From an uncultured Eubacteriales bacterium (GTDB lineage Bacteria > Bacillota > Clostridia > Lachnospirales > CAMVHY01), in NCBI GenBank assembly GCA_948543815.1, contig CAOVHW010000001.1, positions 148,382 to 212,381 of the forward strand: a DNA stretch of 64,000 nucleotides, in the 5' to 3' direction. Position numbers and translations under genes: made by a program. Position 1 is the first letter of the stretch. Every line of letters starts with the position of its first letter. Under the pieces are notes generated by a model. That model ran no database searches. It was not told where the DNA came from and saw only the letters and a list, made by a program, of their open reading frames with translations. This document shows, one piece after another, positions 15,375 to 25,093 of the stretch.

Positions 15375-15725
15375 TTGCCGAATATTAAAAATGATTTTGG
15401 AAATATCTTTATTGATAAAGATGTTATCGCTCGTATTGCCGGCTTCGCCGCTATGGAATGTTACGGTATCGTCGGTATGGCTTCGAAAAATATGAAAGAT
15501 GGTTTCGTTCAATTACTTAAAAAAGAAAATCTTACTAAAGGTATTAAATTATATTCCGTTGATAATTTAATTAATCTCGATATGCATATTATTGTTGAGT
15601 TCGGTACCAATATCTCAGCTATTATTGATACTTTAATTTCTACTGTAAAGTATAAATTAGAGGAAAATTTGGGCTTTATTGTTGATAAAATAAATGTCTT
15701 CGTTGAGGGCGTACGCGTTGACTAA
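15375..15725 (+). CDS. Asp23/Gls24 family envelope protein (YloU-like)
   Basis: 116 residues from TTG 15375, chosen for the AAAGGGGGAA site 8 bases upstream; an in-frame upstream start would run through the previous terminator. It matches Asp23/Gls24: FGNIFIDKDVIARIAGFAAMECYGIVGM near the start and VDKINVFVEGVRV at the end. In Firmicutes this gene sits directly before the fakA-type gene, as here (12-base gap). A TATAAT at 15333-15338 is a plausible -10. Confidence 0.88.
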   Translation: MPNIKNDFGNIFIDKDVIARIAGFAAMECYGIVGMASKNMKDGFVQLLKKENLTKGIKLYSVDNLINLDMHIIVEFGTNISAIIDTLISTVKYKLEENLGFIVDKINVFVEGVRVD

Positions 15726-15737
15726 GGAGGTTGTTCT

Positions 15738-17306
15738 ATGACTATCTTAAATGGTTTTTTACTCTCGAAAATGATTACGGCTGCGGCTAACGAACTTGAT
15801 ATTAATAAAGATTATGTTGACTCATTAAATGTGTTTCCCGTACCTGATGGCGATACCGGTACGAATATGTCATTAACTGTTTTATCAGCCGCCCATGAAA
15901 TTGAAAATTTAAATTCGAATGATATTAGCTATGTCGCAAAAGTTGCAGCTACCGGTGCATTAAAAGGTGCACGTGGAAACTCAGGCGTAATCCTATCACA
16001 ATTATTTCGTGGCTTTGCAAAAGGTTTAGAAAATATTACCGTCGCATCAAATGAAGATATTGCATTAGCACTTATGAAAGCGGCACAGATGGCGTATAAA
16101 GCGGTTATGAAACCAAAAGAGGGTACAATTTTAACTTTAGCACGTGAAATCGCAGAAAAATTTTCTGAGGAAATTTTAAATTATGATGACTTTGAACAAG
16201 CTTTAATGTCAACAATTATGTACGGTAAAAAAGTTTTGAACGATACAATTGATATGCTCCCACAATTGAAACAAGCTGGCGTTGTTGATTCCGGTGCACG
16301 TGGTTTATTATTTTTATTTGAGGGCGCATTAAAATCTTTAAATAGTGAAGTTGTTTTTGAAATTGATGATGACGAACGAGTTTTACCTAAACAATCTCCG
16401 CTAGACCCTATTGATTTTAATTACGAAGTTTTGATAGATGTTAGTGAACCGGATGAGGATGACTTGGAGGATTTTAAAGAGTTCCTTTCAGAAGTTGGCG
16501 ACTCTTTAGTTGTTACAAATGGCGATGAATTTACGCGAATCCATGCACATACAAATGTTCCTGATAAAGTTGTAGAAAAGGCGCTGGAATTTTGGACAGT
16601 CTTTAATGTCAGATTTGAAAATTTAAAATCACAGCACGATGAAATTGTAAAAAATTCAGAGCCACGAAAAAGTTTAGGATTTATCGCGGTTTCATCTGGT
16701 AAAGGTTTTAATGAATTATTTAAAAATTTGGGAGCCGATGAAATTGTCGAAGGTACACCAAGTATTGAAGATTTTTTGAATGCAATCGCGAAAATAAATG
16801 CCGACAAAATTATTATTTTGCCTAATAATAAAAATGTTATCCTCGCCGCTGAACAGGTTGGTGAACTTGTTGAGGATAAGGAGATTGTAGTCTTGCCGAC
16901 GCGAACTCTTCCGCAAGGAATTTCGGCGTTGTTGAATTGTGTCCCCGATAGTGATAATATTGAACAAATGCGTGATGCTATTAATCTTGTCAAAACTGGT
17001 CAAGTTACTTATGCAGTTCGTGATTCTGAATATGACGGTAATAAAATTGAACAAGGCGATATTTTGGGAATTATCGAAGATGATATTGTGTTGGCGCAAA
17101 AAGATTTAGATACTGCCACAAAACAATTAATTGATTTGTTGGTGGAGAAAGATGGCGAAGTTTTGACAATTTATTATGGCAAAGATGTAGATTTTGATGC
17201 GGCGCAAAGTATTTTTGACTATGCCAAACAAAAATATCCACAGTTAGAAATTGAAATTTATGATGGCGAACAGTCACTTTATTACTATATAATTTCGATT
17301 GAGTAA
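15738..17306 (+). CDS. fakA: Fatty acid kinase FakA-like DAK2 protein (YloV-like)
   Basis: ATP-binding subunit that phosphorylates fatty acids held by FakB/DegV proteins. 522 residues, near the family's 550. The N-terminal DhaL/DAK2 domain has the metal-binding VFPVPDGDTGTNMSLT (about 31-46) and GARGNSGVILSQLFRG. The middle domain has VVDSGARGL, and the C-terminal DegV-like part reads ILPNNKNVILAAEQ, VLPTRTLPQGISAL. An AAGGAGG site precedes the ATG. A DegV partner is at 2562. Confidence 0.9.
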   Translation: MTILNGFLLSKMITAAANELDINKDYVDSLNVFPVPDGDTGTNMSLTVLSAAHEIENLNSNDISYVAKVAATGALKGARGNSGVILSQLFRGFAKGLENITVASNEDIALALMKAAQMAYKAVMKPKEGTILTLAREIAEKFSEEILNYDDFEQALMSTIMYGKKVLNDTIDMLPQLKQAGVVDSGARGLLFLFEGALKSLNSEVVFEIDDDERVLPKQSPLDPIDFNYEVLIDVSEPDEDDLEDFKEFLSEVGDSLVVTNGDEFTRIHAHTNVPDKVVEKALEFWTVFNVRFENLKSQHDEIVKNSEPRKSLGFIAVSSGKGFNELFKNLGADEIVEGTPSIEDFLNAIAKINADKIIILPNNKNVILAAEQVGELVEDKEIVVLPTRTLPQGISALLNCVPDSDNIEQMRDAINLVKTGQVTYAVRDSEYDGNKIEQGDILGIIEDDIVLAQKDLDTATKQLIDLLVEKDGEVLTIYYGKDVDFDAAQSIFDYAKQKYPQLEIEIYDGEQSLYYYIISIE

Positions 17307-17337
17307 GTAGAAAAAATTTTGCGGAGGAGGATTTGCA

Positions 17338-19308
17338 ATGGAAAATATAGATAATTTGACGGTCAATACGATCCGAATTTTAGCGGCCGAAATGATTCAA
17401 AAAGCTAATTCTGGACATCCGGGTTTACCGTTAGGAGCGGCGCCAGCTGCTTTTACACTTTGGTCGAAGCATATGAAATTTAATCCGCAAAATCCAAATT
17501 GGGTTGATAGAGATAGATTTGTTTTGTCGGCTGGACACGGTTCAGCATTGCTGTATTCATTATTATTTTTATTTGGCTTTGGATTGACGCTTGATGATTT
17601 AAAAAAATTTCGTCAATGGGCAAGTTTAACGCCGGGACATCCTGAATATAAATTGACGCCGGGTGTTGAAGTTACAACGGGTGCATTGGGTCAGGGCTTT
17701 GCTAATGCAGTTGGAATGGCGTTAGCCGAAAGTCATTTAGCTGCAAAATTTAATGAATCGGATTTTAAAATTGTTGACCATTTCACTTATGTTTTGTGCG
17801 GTGATGGTTGTTTGATGGAGGGAATTTCAGCTGAAGCGGCATCTTTGGCTGGGACATTGAAACTTGGCAAGCTTATTGTTTTGTATGATTCAAATGATAT
17901 AACGATTGAGGGCAGCACGGATTTATGTTTCAATGAAGATGTGTTAAAAAGATTTGATGCGTACGGTTGGCAAACGATAAAAGTTTTGGACGGAAATAAT
18001 TTAGACGATATAAATATTGCAATTAAGACTGCCAAAAATGATTTGACACGGCCTTCAATTATTCAAATAAAAACGCAAATAGGTTATGGTGCACCAAATA
18101 AACAAGGAAAAGCTTGTGCACATGGTGAGCCGTTAGGTGAAAATGAAATTAATGCAATGAAAAAATTTTTTCATTGGCAATATAAAGATTTGTTTTTTAT
18201 ACCTGATGAAGTTTTAAAATATATGAGCGATATCAAAAATGCTTGTCAAAATAATGAAGATAAATGGAATAAATTATTTGAAGAATATGCACAAAAATAT
18301 CCGCAAAAAGCTGATGAGTGGAAAAATTGGCATGATTCAAAAATTGAATTTAATGATGATTTTTGGAAATATGACGGCGATTTGCCAACACGTGTTTCTT
18401 CACAAATTGTATTAAATAAATTGAGCAAGTTCGTTCCAAATTTAATTGGTGGTTCAGCTGATTTGGCTCCATCAACAAAAACTATAATGGAAGACCGTGA
18501 TTTTTATTCGCCGACAAATCCCGCTGGTTCAAATTTGCATTTTGGAATACGTGAGCATGCAATGGCAGCAACTGCAAATGGTTTAGCGGTGCACGGCGGT
18601 TTACGACCATATGTTGCAGGATTTTTGGTATTTAGTGATTATATGAAGCCGGCAATGCGTTTATCAGCGTTGATGGGCTTACCTGTTATAAACGTTTTGA
18701 CGCATGATAGTATAGGTGTTGGTGAAGATGGTGCGACACATCAACCAATTGAACAATTGGCGATGCTTCGCAGTATTCCAAATTTTACAGTGTTTCGTCC
18801 TTGCGATACGAATGAGACTGCTGCGGCTTGGAATTATGCTTTGACAAATTTGTCAGGGCCGACTGCAATAATTTTGTCGCGACAAAAATTACCGCTCTTG
18901 CGCGAAACTGGAAAGAGTGCTTTAAAAGGAGCTTGTATTTTACGCGACAGCGATAATCCACAAATTATTATGATGGCGTCTGGTTCAGAAGTTTCGTTGA
19001 TTTACAAGGTATATGATGAGTTAAATAAATTAGGCATAAATTCGCGCGTTATCAGTATGGTTTCGTTTGAAGTTTTTGACAAACAATCACATGAGTATAA
19101 AGAAAGTTTGTTGCCGGAAAATATTCGAGCAAGGCTTGCAGTTGAAGCAGCAACAGATTTTGGCTGGCATAAATATGTAGGGCTAGATGGAAAAATTATT
19201 TCGATGAATAGATTTGGGGCTTCGGCACCTGCTGATATTTTATTTGATAAATTTGGATTTACCGTTGAAAATATTGTTAATTGTGCCAAAGAAATTTTAA
19301 GTTATTGA
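17338..19308 (+). CDS. tkt: Transketolase
   Basis: Thiamine-diphosphate enzyme moving two-carbon units in the pentose phosphate pathway. 656 residues, full length. ThDP/Mg motif CGDGCLMEG(ISAEAASLAG) near residues 155-170, N-terminal IQKANSGHPGLPLGAAP, and the pyrimidine-domain GIREHAMAATANGLAVHGG. GGAGGAGG lies upstream of the ATG at 17338. It is followed 18 bases later by the large repeat protein. Confidence 0.95.
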   Translation: MENIDNLTVNTIRILAAEMIQKANSGHPGLPLGAAPAAFTLWSKHMKFNPQNPNWVDRDRFVLSAGHGSALLYSLLFLFGFGLTLDDLKKFRQWASLTPGHPEYKLTPGVEVTTGALGQGFANAVGMALAESHLAAKFNESDFKIVDHFTYVLCGDGCLMEGISAEAASLAGTLKLGKLIVLYDSNDITIEGSTDLCFNEDVLKRFDAYGWQTIKVLDGNNLDDINIAIKTAKNDLTRPSIIQIKTQIGYGAPNKQGKACAHGEPLGENEINAMKKFFHWQYKDLFFIPDEVLKYMSDIKNACQNNEDKWNKLFEEYAQKYPQKADEWKNWHDSKIEFNDDFWKYDGDLPTRVSSQIVLNKLSKFVPNLIGGSADLAPSTKTIMEDRDFYSPTNPAGSNLHFGIREHAMAATANGLAVHGGLRPYVAGFLVFSDYMKPAMRLSALMGLPVINVLTHDSIGVGEDGATHQPIEQLAMLRSIPNFTVFRPCDTNETAAAWNYALTNLSGPTAIILSRQKLPLLRETGKSALKGACILRDSDNPQIIMMASGSEVSLIYKVYDELNKLGINSRVISMVSFEVFDKQSHEYKESLLPENIRARLAVEAATDFGWHKYVGLDGKIISMNRFGASAPADILFDKFGFTVENIVNCAKEILSY

Positions 19309-19326
19309 TTGGAATGGTGATGCTTC

Positions 19327-22300
19327 ATGAAAAATTCTAATTGGGAAAACTTGCTTGGTGAGGCTAACACAAAAAAAATTAAAGATGCCGGGTTAGATAA
19401 ACTTGTCGATGTTTCTGAACTGACGCCAGAAAATTTGGAATACGCGCAAGATTTCTTTGATAATTTTGATGTTGAAAATGTGTCAGATTATCTTGGCGAT
19501 GAATTTACTTTTTTAGATGTTGTGAAAAAATTTTATGATTGCCAATTGCCATTGGATGTAGTTTCATATGGAATGCAGCGTAAAATAATTTTGGATCGCC
19601 GTTTCTCATTTGATGTGAAAAAAAAAATTGTTGATGTTTTAAATTCGTTGGAAGAAATTAATTATGTCCAAAAATTTTGGAAATTGTTAGATTTACTAAA
19701 AACTGATGACGAATTTTTGAACGCAGAATTTTATTTTAAAGAAATTGTTTCATCAGACAAGTTATATGAAGAAATTTTAAATGACAAAAAAAATTTACCA
19801 TCTGCGGTCAATATTGTCAAATATAATATGCATAATTTCAAAAATGAGTTGAGTTTCGACAATCTCGATTGGATTGTTGATGTCTTAATGATTTTACCCG
19901 TTGAATCGCAAAATATTGTACGTATTTGGATTAATCGTGTTAAATCAGATGATGAATGTAAAAAATTGCAGTCATTGCTAGTTTCAATTATAGATTGTCA
20001 AAAGTTGACGGATGATATTTCTTATAAAAAATGTTCAGTTTCTGAGGCCATAGAAATTTATAATGATATAAAATCAAAAGTTCATAATAAAAATTTATCA
20101 TCAAAAAATTTGAATAGCGCTTTTAGTTTGATTTTAACTTTGAGTGAAGACGAAAATTTTGATGAAAAAAGCTTGAAAACTGTTGTCAAATTAATTTCAC
20201 TGATTCGTGATGATTATGAATTTGAGCAGTCAAAAATTTTTATAAATTTAATTTCTGCTTTCGATACCTTGCCAGATATTTTGACTAAAAATAATTTTAC
20301 ATTAATTGAAGTTTTGCCTGTCATGCTTAAAATTTATTTTATGAACGCTGGAAGTATTTTGAAAAAAAATTTTAATTTCGATAATGTCCGTGAAGTTGTC
20401 AAAATCCTTGAAAGATGTAACAAAGATGATAGCCAAATAAACAACGTTTTGGAACTTGTTAACAAAATTCAATCGAATGAAGAGTTTGATTACTGTAAAG
20501 ATTCTTTGTTTAAATTGGCTAAAAATAAAAAAATGATGCGTGAAATTCAAAACAACAAAATTTCTTTACATGATCAAGTAAAAAAAATGTATATAGAATA
20601 TTTTCGTGTTTCGTCCGCGAGTTCATACACTATTGAAATTATAAAGTTGCATAAATTTAGTTTCAAAATTATTAAGCAAATGGATAGGCTTATATCTGAG
20701 CGGCCGGCAGTTTTACGTAGAGTCATTACGAATTTGATTTTGAAGTTAAGCAACGATAATGAATTTAGATTTGCAAAAGAATTTTTGTGTACAAATGATT
20801 CGTTTGAATCATATGAGCAATCAAATGACATTTTGTCGGATATAATTGATTATTATAAATCGTTGTTGCATATAACATTTGACGATAAAAATGAATTGAA
20901 TATTGTTCATAACACTAATTTGAGTTTTGAAAATTTAGCTGATGCAATAAACTTAATATCAAGCGAAAAACAAGCTGATAAGGCAAGTAAACTTTCCGCT
21001 TTAGTGTCAATGATTTCTGATGATAATGAATATAAAATTTTACGGCCGTTTTTTTATAAATTAATTGATATTAACAAAATTTTTGAACAAAAAACTAAAA
21101 TTTTATCTGTGTTTTTTGATATGCTTCATGATTTGGCGGAAAAATTAAATGTCAGAAAAATTTTTAATAACAGATTTTTGAGCTTACACTGTAAGTCAAA
21201 AGCTTTGGATTTTTTGAAAGAAATTGATGACAATGAACAACGTGACCGTATCGCAAATTTGATTTGTATTATTAAAAGCGATGATGATTACGACAAAATT
21301 TCATCCTATTTCAATAAATTAATGTTGGCCGAAAATCTTTCATCTGTGATTTTTAATAGTTCAATAAATGTAAATCAAATTATACAAATTTGTAATTTGG
21401 GTATCGATAAAGTTTGGCTTAAAAATGTTATAAGTTTTGACAGGTTGAAAAAATTAGCAACTTATCTCGTTAAATTAGATGAAGAAATGTCAAATTTACT
21501 TATTGATTTTATTTATATGCTTGAAAGTAATGAGGAATTTGATAATATTTTCCCGCATATTGATGATTTATTGAATGATAAAAGAATTTTACAGGCCGTT
21601 AAAAATGTTGAAATTTCAATAAATGAAATCGTCAATTTATATAGTTTGGGCGCCGGAAAAATTTTTGCAAACAAAAAAATCAATTTTATTACGATTAGTC
21701 AATTAGAAAAAATTTTAAGCAAAATTACTGAAAAAGAAAAATTTGATTTTGTAATGAACATTGCAACAAATTTGACTGATAAAGAATTTTCTTATATGAA
21801 AGAATTTTTGATATCGGGTAATGTTGAATCGTCAAATAAATCTTACTTAGAACTTGCACGTGATTTTTATGTTAAAAAATTAGGTGTGCGTTACGCTAAG
21901 AAAAATAAAGAAATTTTTTTGCAAATATTAAAATTGGCTGGAAGCTACAAATTTTCGTATGATACTCTTGATCAAATGTCAAAAGCTTTAAGCGATAATA
22001 AAAATGAAAAATCACGTATCGCTTTATTTGAAAAATTTTTGCAGCTGAAAGACGATGATGATTTTGCAAAAAATTCTTCTCAACTTGATGACTTACAAGT
22101 CGAAAATAATGAAGTTGTCAAAGAAAGTTTTAGTATGCGTATGAAAAAAGCTGAAAAAAATGCTGAAAGCTTTAACAATGACCTTGATTCAGGTTCAGGT
22201 GGTAATAATAGTTCGTCATTAGTCTTTGACGATGGTAATTTAGTTGTGAATGTTATCGATGTCAATGCAATTTTGCAATTTAAGGACAAAAAAATTGTTA

Positions 22301-22584
22301 TCATGACGAGTGAAAAAAATACTACTTTGGATAAAACTACGCGTGGGAAATTTACGACGCTTTCAATTAAAATAAACGAAGAAATTGACAAGAATCTTAA
22401 TCTTTTTGAAGACCCACAAGATTATTTTGATGAATTTATGGATTATTTAAATGAACATGGGGATTCAGCTTCACTTGAAGATGACCAAGATGATGGTGAA
22501 ACTTATTGTTGTTTGATAACGTCAAAAAGTTTGGATGAAATTATTACTGAGCACGAAAATTTTATTGCCGAAATTTCTTCCTAA
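19327..22584 (+). CDS. Large acidic helical-repeat protein, function unknown
   Basis: 1085 residues, almost entirely predicted helix, very rich in Asp, Lys, Asn, Ile and Leu. I count ten divergent copies of a motif like L-x-x-[IL]-x-[ST]-[DN]-[DE]-[DE]-[FY]. Copies start near residues 124, 206, 293, 381, 473, 563, 649, 732, 816 and 907, i.e. every 82-92 residues, suggesting an alpha solenoid. The last 150 residues differ (Ser/Gly linker, then a mixed alpha/beta acidic domain). No signal peptide or membrane segment. It follows tkt closely. I do not recognise the family. Confidence 0.75.
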   Translation: MKNSNWENLLGEANTKKIKDAGLDKLVDVSELTPENLEYAQDFFDNFDVENVSDYLGDEFTFLDVVKKFYDCQLPLDVVSYGMQRKIILDRRFSFDVKKKIVDVLNSLEEINYVQKFWKLLDLLKTDDEFLNAEFYFKEIVSSDKLYEEILNDKKNLPSAVNIVKYNMHNFKNELSFDNLDWIVDVLMILPVESQNIVRIWINRVKSDDECKKLQSLLVSIIDCQKLTDDISYKKCSVSEAIEIYNDIKSKVHNKNLSSKNLNSAFSLILTLSEDENFDEKSLKTVVKLISLIRDDYEFEQSKIFINLISAFDTLPDILTKNNFTLIEVLPVMLKIYFMNAGSILKKNFNFDNVREVVKILERCNKDDSQINNVLELVNKIQSNEEFDYCKDSLFKLAKNKKMMREIQNNKISLHDQVKKMYIEYFRVSSASSYTIEIIKLHKFSFKIIKQMDRLISERPAVLRRVITNLILKLSNDNEFRFAKEFLCTNDSFESYEQSNDILSDIIDYYKSLLHITFDDKNELNIVHNTNLSFENLADAINLISSEKQADKASKLSALVSMISDDNEYKILRPFFYKLIDINKIFEQKTKILSVFFDMLHDLAEKLNVRKIFNNRFLSLHCKSKALDFLKEIDDNEQRDRIANLICIIKSDDDYDKISSYFNKLMLAENLSSVIFNSSINVNQIIQICNLGIDKVWLKNVISFDRLKKLATYLVKLDEEMSNLLIDFIYMLESNEEFDNIFPHIDDLLNDKRILQAVKNVEISINEIVNLYSLGAGKIFANKKINFITISQLEKILSKITEKEKFDFVMNIATNLTDKEFSYMKEFLISGNVESSNKSYLELARDFYVKKLGVRYAKKNKEIFLQILKLAGSYKFSYDTLDQMSKALSDNKNEKSRIALFEKFLQLKDDDDFAKNSSQLDDLQVENNEVVKESFSMRMKKAEKNAESFNNDLDSGSGGNNSSSLVFDDGNLVVNVIDVNAILQFKDKKIVIMTSEKNTTLDKTTRGKFTTLSIKINEEIDKNLNLFEDPQDYFDEFMDYLNEHGDSASLEDDQDDGETYCCLITSKSLDEIITEHENFIAEISS

Positions 22585-22585
22585 T

Positions 22586-22642
22586 AAAAAAGAACTTTAT
22601 CAAAAAAATTGCGAGTGCAGTTTTTTTAGTTAAAGTTCTTTT
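22586..22642. repeat. Nested-hairpin intergenic repeat, copy E (core only)
   Basis: AAAAAGAACTTTATC, A-run, inner TTGCGAGTGCA, T-run, GTTAAAGTTCTTTT. It lies between the convergent repeat-protein gene and the MATE gene and probably terminates both. Confidence 0.7.
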
Positions 22643-22662
22643 TACATTTATGTAAAATTTAT

Positions 22663-24006
22663 TTATCGTGTTACGTTTTTTATCCAGTTATCATTTCGCA
22701 AGCGAAGTATACAAAAAAATGTCCTTACAATTACATCCATACGCAAAGCAATGAAAATTATTAAAGTTGGCAAGTGGCAAAAAAGTGCTAAAATTCCTGC
22801 CGGTAGTGATACGAGCCAGACAGATAAAATGTCAATGTACATTGCAAATTTTGTGTCGCCGCCGCCACGTAAAATTCCTACGACAGTTATAATACCGATT
22901 GAATCGATGAAAATTAAAATTGATGTAGCATCTATGAATTGTAATGTCAAAAATTTTGTTGCTAGCTCAATATTATAAAAATTTACGATTGGGACACGCG
23001 ACAAAAATAATGCTAAGCCCAAAATAAATCCAAAAATTATTGCAATAGTAAACAATGTTTGCGCGCATTGTTTCGCGTATTTTTCATCGCCATGTCCAAT
23101 TTCATTTCCAATTATTATACATGTTGCGTGGGCAATTGGAAAAATTATTATCGAAAAAAATTGCTCAAGTGTTGAAGTTATATTCGCTGCAACAATTGTT
23201 TGCGTCCCCAATTTTGTCAAAACTATTGAATAAATTACGACGCCGATTGCCCAAATTGATTCATTTATAAAAACTGGGAAGCCGCAATTAAAAAAATCTT
23301 TGAGCAAAATTTTATCTGGTTTAAGTGTGAGTTTTATTTTGATTCGTTTGTCACAATGATTTGCGTAAAAAATAATTGCAGCAGTTTCAAAAATTCTTGC
23401 TATCAATGTTGCTATTGCCGCACCTTCTACTCGAAGTTGTGGCAGATTTAAATTCCCAAAAATAAATCCCCAATCTAAAATTATATTTATAAAAAATGCG
23501 ATTGTATTTATTAGCAATGTAAACTTTATTATACGAAGATTCCGCAATATCAAAACTAATGTGCTATTTATTCCGTACAATAAATATGTCCAACCAATTA
23601 TTTTTAAATACCGCACGCCATTCGCTATTATCTCACTATTATCTATGAAAATCCGCATTATATATTCTGGAAACGCTAAAATTATATACGTCCATATTAA
23701 TGTAAAAAATAATGCGAGTGTTACTGTGATAGAAATAATTTTGTTGATTGCGGTGAAATCATTTTTACCATAATATTGTGCTATTAAAACTGCACTACCA
23801 CTAACCAATCCAAAAATCATTATTGAAAATAAAAAAAATGGCTGATTCGCCAGATTTACTGCCGATAATTCAATTTCTGAAAGCATTCCTATCATTATAT
23901 TATCCGCAAGATTAAGCCCATGTTTTAATAAATCTTGAAAAATCATTGGAATAACGAGCCAAAATAGCGCAATATAAAATTTCTTTTCTTTTATCATCTT
24001 ATACAC
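22663..24006 (-). CDS. MATE family efflux transporter
   Basis: 447-residue membrane protein with about 12 hydrophobic segments in two similar halves, typical of the MATE/NorM superfamily of cation-coupled drug or metabolite exporters. Family patterns: IPMIFQDLLKHGLNLADNIMIG at the start, and a second-half FPVFINESIWAIGVVIYS. Substrate cannot be inferred. It is divergent from the prepilin-like gene, with only 28 bases between the starts. Confidence 0.88.
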   Translation of the reverse strand: MYKMIKEKKFYIALFWLVIPMIFQDLLKHGLNLADNIMIGMLSEIELSAVNLANQPFFLFSIMIFGLVSGSAVLIAQYYGKNDFTAINKIISITVTLALFFTLIWTYIILAFPEYIMRIFIDNSEIIANGVRYLKIIGWTYLLYGINSTLVLILRNLRIIKFTLLINTIAFFINIILDWGFIFGNLNLPQLRVEGAAIATLIARIFETAAIIFYANHCDKRIKIKLTLKPDKILLKDFFNCGFPVFINESIWAIGVVIYSIVLTKLGTQTIVAANITSTLEQFFSIIIFPIAHATCIIIGNEIGHGDEKYAKQCAQTLFTIAIIFGFILGLALFLSRVPIVNFYNIELATKFLTLQFIDATSILIFIDSIGIITVVGILRGGGDTKFAMYIDILSVWLVSLPAGILALFCHLPTLIIFIALRMDVIVRTFFCILRLRNDNWIKNVTR

Positions 24007-24034
24007 CTTTATTATTTAAATGGGGGCCGCATAA

Positions 24035-24472
24035 ATGAAAAATCATGGCTTTTCTTACATAGAAATTATTTTGTCAATGACATTGATAAGTATCTTTAGC
24101 ATTTGTTTGGTAAATAGATTTGACTTAAAAAATTATAAATTTGCTCGCGAAAATTATTTTGCTGATATCGCCGTTGAAAATTTATTAAATATTGCTGAAG
24201 CTGAGTTCACTACAAAAAATTCCGTAAGTGATATCGAGTTCGATAAATTTAATTTTACCGTGCGTGTCAATGAAATTGAAAAAAATTTTTCCGTGAGTCA
24301 AAATGTTTTTACGAGCTGTGGCAATGAAAATTTTTTACCAATAAATACTGAAATTTATGCCGATAATGAAAATTTATTTGATGTCTCAAAAAGTTATTTA
24401 CTAACGGTTGATTTGTTTGACAAAAATCATAAATTTTTAAAGCGTTTAACTAAAATTATAACGAATTCATAA
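24035..24472 (+). CDS. Prepilin-type protein (type IV pilin-like)
   Basis: 145 residues with a type III signal: a short basic leader MKNHG, the cleavage site G/FSYIE with Glu at mature position 5, then a hydrophobic helix (about 6-28). The rest shows no known pilin fold signature. No prepilin peptidase, assembly ATPase or other pilins lie nearby, so it is an isolated minor-pilin-like or pseudopilin gene. Convergent with recU; the stops overlap by 6 bases. Confidence 0.65.
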   Translation: MKNHGFSYIEIILSMTLISIFSICLVNRFDLKNYKFARENYFADIAVENLLNIAEAEFTTKNSVSDIEFDKFNFTVRVNEIEKNFSVSQNVFTSCGNENFLPINTEIYADNENLFDVSKSYLLTVDLFDKNHKFLKRLTKIITNS

Positions 24473-24979
24473 AAATTGATTTACAATTTCAAGATAATTT
24501 AAAACGTAATTTTTTGACAAATTTATCTCATACTGGAAATCTTCATAAGCAATTGATTTTCTACCGTGTATAGATTTTTCCCATGCTTGTTTTAAATCTT
24601 GAAACGGTAAATAAAAATATTTGTCGTTAAATAAAAAATGTACAAGTAAAAATGAAATTCCTTTCTGCTGTTCAAATTTCTCCATGAATTCAATTTGATG
24701 TTCATGAATATTTTTGAGCGGTAAATTTTTTTGTGCAGTCTCTTTCGCATCAAAACATATTGCTACTCCCTGCGCTACTCCTATATAATCTACCGTACTT
24801 TTTTTCTCAAAATATGCTAGTGATATCGTATGATTACTATTATTTAGTTCGATAGGTTTTATTGGCGTCGGTATCTTCTCTATTAATGCTAAATTATTTT
24901 TTTCATAAATCTCATTCGTATAATTAATTAAATGTTCGAATGAATTTCCTCGTAAACCTCTTCCTTTCCAATATCCCAT
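24467..24979 (-). CDS. recU: Holliday junction resolvase RecU
   Basis: Penicillinase-repressor-independent Holliday junction resolvase of Firmicutes. 170 residues from ATG 24979, which has a perfect AAGGAGGAAG site; an upstream in-frame start lacks one. N-terminal GYWKGRGLRGNSFEHLINYTN is typical of RecU; catalytic region VDYIGVAQGVAICFDAKET carries Asp and Asp-x-Lys in place of the more usual Glu-x-Lys. The gene is not next to a pbp gene, its common partner in Bacillus. Confidence 0.85.
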   Translation of the reverse strand: MGYWKGRGLRGNSFEHLINYTNEIYEKNNLALIEKIPTPIKPIELNNSNHTISLAYFEKKSTVDYIGVAQGVAICFDAKETAQKNLPLKNIHEHQIEFMEKFEQQKGISFLLVHFLFNDKYFYLPFQDLKQAWEKSIHGRKSIAYEDFQYEINLSKNYVLNYLEIVNQFL

Positions 24980-25093
24980 TTCTTCCTCCTTTATTTGCAT
25001 GTTAAATTTTAATTTCATTGTACTTTTTTAATAATCTTGTAATTATTTTTGAAACGTTATACGGTAAAATATAAGCAAAGGTAGGTGTAGGCA

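Noticed and set aside
16421..16993. Minus-strand 190-codon frame inside fakA
   Set aside because: Antisense shadow of a conserved gene with reversed codon bias.
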